A DNA stretch of 64,000 nt from Alistipes sp. Its GTDB lineage: Bacteria > Bacteroidota > Bacteroidia > Bacteroidales > Rikenellaceae. The notes under the pieces were generated by a model that was not told the DNA's origin, ran no database searches, and saw only the letters and a list, made by a program, of their open reading frames with translations. The stretch spans positions 111,965-175,964 of the forward strand of contig JAFXFM010000018.1 in assembly GCA_017520545.1 (NCBI GenBank), given 5' to 3'. Position 1 is the stretch's first letter, and each line of letters starts with the position of its first letter. The translations under genes were made by a program, and so were the position numbers. Below, piece after piece: positions 18,340-24,951 of the stretch.

Positions 18340-18388
18340 GACACTGCCACACCGCCACCAACTGACCGAGTTCTATTCTGGGTAAATG
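18340..18388 (+). repeat. tRNA-Leu 3'-end fragment repeat, inner copy (CAG locus)
   Basis: Same sequence as 18046-18098. GAGTTCTATTCTGGG here is complementary to the tRNA acceptor/T-arm strand at 18427-18442. The whole tRNA tail, terminator and fragment therefore form one extended inverted repeat. Confidence 0.7.
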
Positions 18389-18421
18389 AAAAAGGAGCCT
18401 TCGTGAACGAAGACTCCTTTT
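18389..18421 (-). terminator. Terminator of tRNA-Leu(CAG)
   Basis: On the minus strand AAAAGGAGTCTTCG pairs with CGAAGGCTCC across a TTCA loop and is followed by TTTTT. It starts five bases after the tRNA 3' end. Confidence 0.8.
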
Positions 18422-18425
18422 GAAG

Positions 18426-18506
18426 TGCCCAGAATAGGACTCGAACCTACACGCCTCTCAGCACTCGCACCTGAAACGAGCGCGTCTACCATTTCGCCAT
18501 CTGGGC
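18426..18506 (-). tRNA. tRNA-Leu(CAG)
   Basis: The acceptor arms GCCCAGA and TCTGGGC pair fully. The D-arm is GGCGAAATGGTAGACGC, the anticodon loop TTCAGGT gives CAG, and a long class II variable arm plus GGTTCGAGTCC T-arm follow. No CCA is encoded. It reads CUG codons. Confidence 0.92.
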
Positions 18507-18628
18507 ATTGCGACTGCAAAGGTAACCATTTTTTCACTAATTCCAAGTTAAGTGCGTAGTTTTTTTAGAGGAGTTGGTGGAGTCGGCGTAGTTAGTAGTT
18601 TTTCTAACTACACACGAAAATCTTAAAA

Positions 18629-18661
18629 GTTTTCCGTTTTCCGCTTTCCGTTTTCCGTTTT
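18629..18661 (-). repeat. GGAAAACGG run (inverted)
   Basis: On the minus strand this is GGAAAACGGAAAGCGGAAAA and continues with the same unit. It sits directly upstream of the surE promoter. Confidence 0.7.
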
Positions 18662-18667
18662 TTTTCC

Positions 18668-18675
18668 TACCTTTG
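18668..18675 (+). promoter_or_regulatory. -7 box for surE, implying a leaderless mRNA
   Basis: TACCTTTG ends only six bases before the ATG at 18682. Transcription from this box should begin at or next to the start codon. Confidence 0.65.
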
Positions 18676-18681
18676 TGGTTG

Positions 18682-19452
18682 ATGAGCAGTAAAAAATTGA
18701 TTTTCCTAACCAACGATGACAGTTACCGCAGCAAGGGTTTTGCCGCAGCAATAGAGGTCGCACGACAGTTTGGTCGTGTTATCGCCATTGCCCCCGAAAC
18801 ACCCCAAAGTGGTATGAGCCAAGCCATTACCATTCACAATCCACTACGTCTGAACAAAGTCAGAGAGGAGGAGGGTGTGTTGGTATATTCGCTCAACGGC
18901 ACACCCGTAGATTGCGTTAAGATGGCTTTTGACCACCTCTTCGTCGATGAGAAAATCGATTTGGTGATTTCGGGTATCAACCACGGCTCGAATGCTGCAG
19001 TGAATGTGCTCTACTCGGGCACTATGGGTGCGGCGATAGAGGCGGCATTCTACAACATTCCGAGCATCGGGCTCTCGCTCACCGACCACGACCTCGACGC
19101 CAATTTCGAGGGTGCTGTGAAGTACGGTTCGCAGATTGTTAAAGCGGTACTCGACAACGACCTACCACGTCCGCTCTGTCTAAATGTAAATGTGCCCGAT
19201 ATTCCGTGCAACGAGATTAAAGGTATACGGATAGCGCGGCAGACACGAGGTTATTGGCGCGAGGAGTTCTTCAAACGCACCGACCCTCACGGCAAGGACT
19301 ACTTCTGGCTAACAGGAGCCTTCTCGAACGCCGAGCCCGAAGCCGAAGAGAGCGATGAGTGGGCATTAGCAAACGGATATGTAGCGGTAGTTCCCGTACA
19401 GGTAGATTTGACCGCATACAACCAAATGGAGCATCTGAAAGTCTTATTATAG
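18682..19452 (+). CDS. surE: 5'/3'-nucleotidase SurE
   Basis: This 256-residue protein opens with the SurE core strand and metal-binding pair IFLTNDDSYRSKGF. SGMSQAITI lies near residue 44 and SGINHGSNAAVNVLYSGTMG near 96. SurE is a metal-dependent nucleoside monophosphate phosphatase linked to stationary-phase survival. The start was placed at 18682, since further upstream codons would overlap the -7 box and no later Met precedes the LTNDD motif. It is 13 bp upstream of the histidine kinase gene, so the three genes may be cotranscribed. Confidence 0.95.
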   Translation: MSSKKLIFLTNDDSYRSKGFAAAIEVARQFGRVIAIAPETPQSGMSQAITIHNPLRLNKVREEEGVLVYSLNGTPVDCVKMAFDHLFVDEKIDLVISGINHGSNAAVNVLYSGTMGAAIEAAFYNIPSIGLSLTDHDLDANFEGAVKYGSQIVKAVLDNDLPRPLCLNVNVPDIPCNEIKGIRIARQTRGYWREEFFKRTDPHGKDYFWLTGAFSNAEPEAEESDEWALANGYVAVVPVQVDLTAYNQMEHLKVLL

Positions 19453-19465
19453 AGAGAGCGCAACG

Positions 19466-20452
19466 ATGGTAAGCCTTGGACTAAAAATAGCGATGGTGAT
19501 TATTATGGCCGTGCAATTATTAGCCATAGGCTACGCGGCGCACCTTGTAAGAAAAACGAAGTATAGCATTATCTGGATATTGTGCATCATAAGCTTTGCA
19601 ACCTCTTTTGCACAGCATCTACTCCACATATTCTCGGAGGGACCGGTAAATTACAACCTCTTCATAACCTTCGACGTAATCCTCTCGGCGTGTCTTGTTG
19701 TGGCGGTATTCTTCGCCAACAAGTTGGTAAATCACATCAACGACCTGAATGCTCAGCGTGAACGTCTGAGCAAACAGCTACTCTCGACGGTACTTCGTAC
19801 CGAGGAGCGCTCCCGTTCGCAGTTTGCCAAGGAGTTACACGACGGTATGGGTCCCCTGCTCTCCTCCGCCAAGATGTCGCTGTCGGCAATCTCTACCGAG
19901 AATATGAACAACCACCAACAAGAGATTTTAAAGAACTCGCAGTTTGTGATTGACGAGGCAATTCGTTCGGTGCGCGAGATATCGAACAATATGTCGCCAC
20001 AGGTGCTGATGGACTTCGGGTTATCGCAGGGCATTCGCAACTTCATATCGCGCATAAAGTCGTTACACAATATAGATATATCCTTCGAAACAAACCTACA
20101 CAACGAGCGATTTGACAGCGATGTAGAGGTGGTATTATACCGCGTGGTATGCGAATTAATAAACAACTCGTTCAAACACTCGGGTTGTTCGAAAATCGAC
20201 ATTTCGCTGATACTCGATGACAGCGTATTACAGTTGAGATACAGCGATAATGGCAAAGGCTTCAACATTCAGAGCACGACTGCTTCGGGCGGTATGGGTT
20301 TGTCGAACATCACTTCGCGCATAAACTCCCTGAATGGCACGCTGAAACTCACAAGCAACGAGGGTAAAGGTATGAGGGCTTCAATCGACATCAACACCAA
20401 GCCTGAGGATAAGAAGATAAACCAAAGAAAGCGCAGATGGAAAAAGAGATAA
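19466..20452 (+). CDS. NarX/LiaS-type sensor histidine kinase
   Basis: This 328-residue kinase has three to four N-terminal membrane helices within the first 90 residues (IAMVIIMAVQLLAIGYAAHL and others) and almost no periplasmic domain. A coiled-coil linker leads to a HisKA_3 dimerization domain with phosphoacceptor His in FAKELHDGMGPLLSS near 122. The HATPase_c domain has NNSFKHSG (N box), DNGKGF (G1) and GGMGLSNI (G2). It belongs to the LuxR-partnered kinase class. It overlaps the response regulator gene by 16 bp, which signals translational coupling. The stimulus is unknown; a lipid or redox signal in the membrane is plausible. Confidence 0.92.
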   Translation: MVSLGLKIAMVIIMAVQLLAIGYAAHLVRKTKYSIIWILCIISFATSFAQHLLHIFSEGPVNYNLFITFDVILSACLVVAVFFANKLVNHINDLNAQRERLSKQLLSTVLRTEERSRSQFAKELHDGMGPLLSSAKMSLSAISTENMNNHQQEILKNSQFVIDEAIRSVREISNNMSPQVLMDFGLSQGIRNFISRIKSLHNIDISFETNLHNERFDSDVEVVLYRVVCELINNSFKHSGCSKIDISLILDDSVLQLRYSDNGKGFNIQSTTASGGMGLSNITSRINSLNGTLKLTSNEGKGMRASIDINTKPEDKKINQRKRRWKKR

Positions 20453-21072
20453 AAATTGCATTAGTAGATGACCACGCACTATTCCGCAACGGACTTCGAG
20501 GGCTGATTAATGGCAACCACTCGTGTCGTGTCGTAGCGGAGGCGAGCGACGGCAAAGAGTTTTTGGAGAACACCGAGGCTATGGCGGCAGATGTAGTGTT
20601 TATGGATATTGCAATGCCTACTCTCTCGGGCGACAAGGCTACGGCTATGGCGCTGTCGCAAAATCCGAACCTGAAAGTCATCTGTCTTTCGATGTTTGGC
20701 GACGAGAAGTACTACTCGCGAATGATGGAGGCCGGAGCAAAGGGTTTCCTATTGAAAGACTCCTCGATTGAAGAGGTATTTGCAGCTATCGAGGCTGTGA
20801 TGAACGACGAGGAGTATATATGCAACGATGTTATGCAGGCTCTCTCAGGAGCAATGCGTCGTAACAACGATACGGAGATGCTCTCCGAGCGCGAAATGGA
20901 CGTATTATTCGGCATATGTCAAGGACTCTCCACGCAGGAGATTGCCGACAAACTCTTCCTCTCGAAGCGTACAGTGGATACTCATCGCGCCAACATCCTC
21001 GAAAAGACGGGCTCGAACAATACGGCAAGCCTTGTGGTCTACGCCATAAAGAACAACCTCGTAGAGGTGTAA
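20437..21072 (+). CDS. NarL/LuxR-family response regulator
   Basis: This 211-residue protein has a receiver domain with the acidic pair in ALVDDHALFRNGL, phosphoacceptor Asp in VFMDIAMPTLSGD near 58 and Lys in GFLLKDSS near 106. A LuxR-type helix-turn-helix follows (LSEREMDVLFGICQGLSTQE, then LFLSKRTVDTHRANIL). It is the cognate partner of the overlapping histidine kinase. Its targets cannot be read from the window. The 3' end is followed by GGAAAACGG runs. Confidence 0.94.
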   Translation: MEKEIKIALVDDHALFRNGLRGLINGNHSCRVVAEASDGKEFLENTEAMAADVVFMDIAMPTLSGDKATAMALSQNPNLKVICLSMFGDEKYYSRMMEAGAKGFLLKDSSIEEVFAAIEAVMNDEEYICNDVMQALSGAMRRNNDTEMLSEREMDVLFGICQGLSTQEIADKLFLSKRTVDTHRANILEKTGSNNTASLVVYAIKNNLVEV

Positions 21073-21073
21073 G

Positions 21074-21275
21074 AAACGGGAAACGGAAAACGGAAAACGG
21101 AAAACGAGAGAACGAAAAGAGGAAATTTATAGCCGACGGGGGGGGGTAAAGCGGAAAAAGAGTGAAGCGCACCCCATAAAGCAACCAACGGGAGCGTCCC
21201 CATAAAGGGCGGAACGCCCGCCCCCATAAAGCAGTTGCAGACTGCGCACCCAGAAATAGTTGCGCCGTAACAAGA
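21074..21275 (-). repeat. GGAAAACGG run and inverted copy of the G-rich unit
   Basis: After a GGAAAACGG run (21075-21110), the segment 21158-21275 is the reverse complement of the G-rich unit found at 52592-52740 and 55421-55570. Shared landmarks include GGGCGGGCGTTCCGCCCTTT and CGCAGTCTGC(A/G)ACTGCTTT. The remaining gap up to gdhA is A/T-rich. Confidence 0.8.
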
Positions 21276-21367
21276 GTCAGAGTACGCAAAACTGAAAAAG
21301 CCAATGGCTAAAAGTAAAGAAATAAAGAGTATAAAGTTTAGTATAAACACCTAATTTCCAGAAAATT

Positions 21368-22705
21368 ATGAAAGTAAATGAAATTATGCTCGATTTGGAG
21401 CGCAAGCACCCCGGAGAGAGCGAGTACCTGCAAGCGGTACGTGAAGTTTTGGAGTCTATTGAGGAGGTTTACAACCAGCACCCGGAGTTTGAGAAGGCTA
21501 AAATTGTTGAGCGCATTGTTGAGCCCGACCGCATCATCACATTCCGCGTAACCTGGGTTGATGACAATGGCGAAATTCAGACAAACCTCGGTTATCGTAT
21601 ACAGTTCAACTCGGCTATCGGTCCTTACAAAGGCGGTATCCGTTTCCACAAGGCTGTAAACCCTTCGATGTTGAAGTTCCTCGGTTTCGAGCAGACATTT
21701 AAGAACGCTTTGACTACGCTCCCTATGGGTGGAGCAAAGGGCGGCTCTGACTTCGACCCAGTAGGCAAGAGCGATGCCGAGATTATGCGTTTCTGCCAGG
21801 CCTTTATGTTGGAGTTGTGGCAGAATATCGGTCCTGATACCGATGTTCCTGCGGGCGACGTTGGCGTAGGCGGTCGCGAGATTGGTTATATGTACGGAAT
21901 GTATAAGAAGTTGGCTCGTGAGTACAACACAGGCGTATTGACCGGCAAGGGTCTTACTTGGGGAGGCTCGTTGATTCGCCCTGAGGCAACAGGCTTTGGT
22001 GCGTTGTACTTCGTTGAGCATATGCTCCACCGTGCAGGTAAGGAGTTGAAGGGTGCCAAAATTGCAATTTCGGGCTTTGGAAACGTGGCTTGGGGTGCAG
22101 CAAAGAAGGCTACCGAGTTGGGCGCAAAGGTTATCGCTATTTCGGGACCTGACGGTGTAGTGCTCAACCCTAACGGAATGAACGACGAGAAGATCGCCTA
22201 TATGTTGGAGTTGCGTGCTTCAAACCGCAATATCGTTGCTCCTTTCGCAGAGAAGTTTACCGATGCAACATTTGTTCCGGGCAAGAAGGCGTGGAGCGTG
22301 AAGTGCGACATCGCACTCCCTTGCGCATTCCAGAACGAGCTTACCGGTGCTGATGCTGAGGAGTTGTTGGCAAATGGTACTTGGTGCGTTGCTGAGGTTT
22401 CGAATATGGGTTGTACCCCTGAGGCTATCGCAACATTCCAGAAGGCTCGCATCTTGTTTGCTCCGGGTAAGGCAGTAAATGCAGGTGGCGTGGCAACCTC
22501 GGGCTTGGAGATGACACAGAATGCTATGCACATTTCGTGGTCGGCTGCCGAGGTGGACGAGAAGTTGCACTACATTATGCAGTCAATCCACGAGGCTTGC
22601 GTTAAGGCGGGCGACGAGGGCGACTATACCAACTATGTTAAGGGTGCAAATATCGCCGGCTTCTTGAAGGTGGCACAGGCAATGCTCGAACAGGGTATTG
22701 TATAG
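21368..22705 (+). CDS. gdhA: NADP-type glutamate dehydrogenase
   Basis: This 445-residue enzyme is the hexameric GDH length and makes glutamate from 2-oxoglutarate and ammonia. The substrate site has GYRIQFNSAIGPYKGGIRFH near residue 77 and the catalytic Lys in PMGGAKGGSDFDP near 119. The nucleotide-binding Rossmann motif ISGFGNVAWGAA lies near 236. The sequence around it resembles class S-50-I NADP enzymes, though cofactor preference is inferred. A strong terminator follows. Confidence 0.96.
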   Translation: MKVNEIMLDLERKHPGESEYLQAVREVLESIEEVYNQHPEFEKAKIVERIVEPDRIITFRVTWVDDNGEIQTNLGYRIQFNSAIGPYKGGIRFHKAVNPSMLKFLGFEQTFKNALTTLPMGGAKGGSDFDPVGKSDAEIMRFCQAFMLELWQNIGPDTDVPAGDVGVGGREIGYMYGMYKKLAREYNTGVLTGKGLTWGGSLIRPEATGFGALYFVEHMLHRAGKELKGAKIAISGFGNVAWGAAKKATELGAKVIAISGPDGVVLNPNGMNDEKIAYMLELRASNRNIVAPFAEKFTDATFVPGKKAWSVKCDIALPCAFQNELTGADAEELLANGTWCVAEVSNMGCTPEAIATFQKARILFAPGKAVNAGGVATSGLEMTQNAMHISWSAAEVDEKLHYIMQSIHEACVKAGDEGDYTNYVKGANIAGFLKVAQAMLEQGIV

Positions 22706-22745
22706 TGCAAGCACTACACAATTTAGTGTGTTACCTATCCCCCAA

Positions 22746-22774
22746 CCCCCTTTCTGTAAAGGGGGCTTTTTTTT
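22746..22774 (+). terminator. Terminator of gdhA
   Basis: CCCCCTTT pairs with AAAGGGGG around a CTGT loop and is followed by C and eight Ts. Confidence 0.88.
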
Positions 22775-22821
22775 GGGGGGGGGTAGGGAGTTTAGAAAAT
22801 TTACCACAAACTATTCCAACT

Positions 22822-22858
22822 CTATTCTGCCACACCGCCACCAACTGAACGAGTTCCT
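22822..22858 (+). repeat. tRNA-Leu 3'-end fragment repeat, outer copy (UAG locus)
   Basis: CCACACCGCCACCAACTGA is followed by ACGAGTTCCTTTA, the equivalent of the repeat beside tRNA-Leu(CAG) but carrying the CCTTTA tail specific to the tRNA-Leu(UAG) locus. A second, shorter copy is at 23146-23170. Confidence 0.6.
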
Positions 22859-22870
22859 TTAGACACACAA

Positions 22871-22904
22871 CGATTGCCACGTCGCTTCGCTCCTCGCAAT
22901 GACG
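22871..22904. repeat. REP-like palindrome (GATTGCCACGTCG type)
   Basis: GATTGCCACGTCGCTTCGCT leads into CCTCGCAATGACGG. This pattern is common in Bacteroidetes intergenic DNA. Related pieces occur at 34153-34256 and 57515-57535. The rest of this 690-bp gap has fragments similar to family C but no gene. Confidence 0.65.
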
Positions 22905-23145
22905 GCTCGGCTTCCCTCATACAAAAGATACTCGAACGACCGCAGCAGTAGAACAACTGTAACAACGGACTCGAACGGCGGCAGAAGCCGAGAGCAGACC
23001 GAAGGGAGGTTGTTGCAATCGAAGATTGTCGGGGTTGATGGGCGATGGGACGAAAATTTATTTTCAGACACATTCGCACAGCAAACACGAGGATTTGCGC
23101 AGCAAACAACAACCAACCATAGACAAGTCTGCCGAGGCGCAACAC

Positions 23146-23170
23146 GCTGACCGAGTTCCTTTATTCGCAC
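23146..23170 (+). repeat. tRNA-Leu 3'-end fragment repeat, inner copy (UAG locus)
   Basis: CTGACCGAGTTCCTTTATTC precedes GCAC. It is complementary to the acceptor/T-arm strand of tRNA-Leu(UAG) beyond the terminator, in the same arrangement as at the CAG locus. Confidence 0.6.
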
Positions 23171-23201
23171 AAAAAAAGCGACTGCCAACAGACAGTCGCT
23201 T
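23171..23201 (-). terminator. Terminator of tRNA-Leu(UAG)
   Basis: On the minus strand AAGCGACTGTC pairs with GGCAGTCGCTT across a short loop and ends in seven Ts. Confidence 0.85.
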
Positions 23202-23202
23202 G

Positions 23203-23284
23203 TGCGGATAAAGGGACTCGAACCCCCACGCCTCTCGGCACCAGATCCTAAGTCTGGCGTGGCTACCAATTACACCATATCCGC
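23203..23284 (-). tRNA. tRNA-Leu(UAG)
   Basis: The acceptor GCGGATA pairs with TATCCGC. The anticodon loop CTTAGGA gives UAG in a CCAGA/TCTGG stem. A long variable arm (TGCCGAGAGGCG) and GGTTCGAGTCC T-arm mark a class II leucine tRNA. CCA is not encoded. Confidence 0.92.
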
Positions 23285-23369
23285 CTTGGATGTGGGTGCA
23301 AAGGTAACCATTTTTTCACAAATCGCAACCTTCGCTTAGCTTTTTTCGCCTAATTTTACGAAAAAATGC

Positions 23370-23377
23370 TAAATTTG
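23370..23377 (+). promoter_or_regulatory. -7 box for the FAD-dependent oxidoreductase
   Basis: TAAATTTG lies 20 bp upstream of the ATG at 23398 and matches TAnnTTTG. Confidence 0.5.
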
Positions 23378-23397
23378 CACATCGTAACACTTTTTAT

Positions 23398-24951
23398 ATG
23401 CCGAAGCTTGTAAACCTTACCCTCTCGCCAAAGCACGCCTCCGATGCGAAGTTCTACACTCCGTTGGTGGCGCGAGAGTTGCGCATAAAGGAGAGCGACA
23501 TTGCGCTACTGCGTATAGTGAAGCGCTCGGTAGATGCACGACGGGGCGCATTGAAGGTAAATCTCTCGTTCGAGGCATACATCGACAACGAGGAGCAGCC
23601 TGCACCTCTCCACTTCGACTACCCCTCGGCGGTCGGCAAGCCCGAAATCATAATTATCGGAGCGGGTCCTGCCGGATTGTATTGTGCGCTACGACTTATA
23701 GAGTTAGGGTATAGGCCTATTCTCTTTGAGCGTGGCAAGGAGGTTGTCGAGCGTGGCAAAGATATCGCCAAAATTCAGCGCAATCAGGGCGTTAATCCCG
23801 ACTCGAACTACGCCTTTGGCGAGGGTGGTGCAGGAACATTCTCCGACGGAAAGCTCTTCACTCGAAGCAAGAAGCGTGGCGACTACAACCGTGCCCTTCA
23901 ACGCCTTGTCTTTCACGGAGCTTCGCCCGAAATTCTCTACGAAGCACACCCCCATATCGGCTCGGACCGACTCCCTCGCATCATCGCCAATATGCGCGAG
24001 GCTATTCGCACGGCGGGTGGCGAGGTACACTTCGAAAAGAGGGTTGAGGAGTTAATAGTGCGCAATGGTCGTGTCGAAGGTGTTATCGCAGGAGGCGACA
24101 AAGTCGAGGCTCGCGCTGTGGTTGTCGCTACGGGGCACTCGGCACGCGATATCTACTATATGTTGCACCGTAGTGGCGTGCGTCTTGAAGCGAAAGCCTA
24201 CGCTATGGGGGTGCGCATCGAGCACCCTCAGCAACTAATCAACAACATTCAATATCACCGCTCTGCCGAGATGGAGTATCTCCCTGCGGCATCATACTCC
24301 TTGGTGGCGCAAGTGGGTGGACGAGGTGTCTATTCGTTCTGTATGTGTCCGGGAGGTTTTATTGTGCCCGCACTGACCGACGAGAGTGAGTCGGTGGTAA
24401 ATGGAATGTCGCCATCGCACCGCAACTCGCCATACGCCAACTCGGGCTTCGTAACGGAGATTCGAGAGGAGGATTTCGCTCACTTTCAGGAGCGGTATGG
24501 CGCATTGGCAGGTCTTGTTTTCCAGCAACAGTTGGAGCAGGCGGCACGAGCGCAAGCACCTGAGTTGCAGAAAGCTCCGGCGCAACGCGTAGCGGACTTT
24601 GTGGCAGGTCGTAAGTCGGTTTCACTGCCGAAATGCTCCTACGTGCCGGGAATTGTCGAGTCGCGATTGGACGAGTGGTTACCACAATTTATGTCGTCGC
24701 GTTTACGCGAGGCAATATCGGTATTCGATAAGCGAATGAGGGGGTACCTCACCAACGAAGCGGTGGTTGTAGGCGTTGAATCGCGCACCTCTACCCCTGT
24801 GCGTATTCCGCGCGACAGAGAGACTCTGCAACACCCCGAGGTCGCAGGGCTCTACCCTGCCGGCGAGGGTGCCGGATTTGCCGGTGGTATCATCTCGGCA
24901 GCACTCGATGGCGAGCGCATTGCCGAGGCGATAGACTGCACTATCTCTTAG
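23398..24951 (+). CDS. FAD-dependent dehydrogenase (COG2509-type)
   Basis: This 517-residue protein has a ferredoxin-like N-terminal domain of about 80 residues. The FAD-binding Rossmann motif IIIGAGPAGLYCALRL follows near 85. YAFGEGGAGTFSDGKLFTRS near 140 is typical of the uncharacterized FAD dehydrogenase group (COG2509). Near the C-terminus, YPAGEGAGFAGGIISAALDG is the second flavin-contact segment. The physiological substrate is unknown. It converges with malQ, overlapping it by 11 bp. Confidence 0.88.
   Translation: MPKLVNLTLSPKHASDAKFYTPLVARELRIKESDIALLRIVKRSVDARRGALKVNLSFEAYIDNEEQPAPLHFDYPSAVGKPEIIIIGAGPAGLYCALRLIELGYRPILFERGKEVVERGKDIAKIQRNQGVNPDSNYAFGEGGAGTFSDGKLFTRSKKRGDYNRALQRLVFHGASPEILYEAHPHIGSDRLPRIIANMREAIRTAGGEVHFEKRVEELIVRNGRVEGVIAGGDKVEARAVVVATGHSARDIYYMLHRSGVRLEAKAYAMGVRIEHPQQLINNIQYHRSAEMEYLPAASYSLVAQVGGRGVYSFCMCPGGFIVPALTDESESVVNGMSPSHRNSPYANSGFVTEIREEDFAHFQERYGALAGLVFQQQLEQAARAQAPELQKAPAQRVADFVAGRKSVSLPKCSYVPGIVESRLDEWLPQFMSSRLREAISVFDKRMRGYLTNEAVVVGVESRTSTPVRIPRDRETLQHPEVAGLYPAGEGAGFAGGIISAALDGERIAEAIDCTIS

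Noticed and set aside
18046-23284. Integrated genomic island at the tRNA-Leu genes
   Set aside because: The 3'-end fragments are inverted relative to the tRNA and bracket only about 300 bp. No integrase is present and the intervening genes are housekeeping, so a classical island is not supported.
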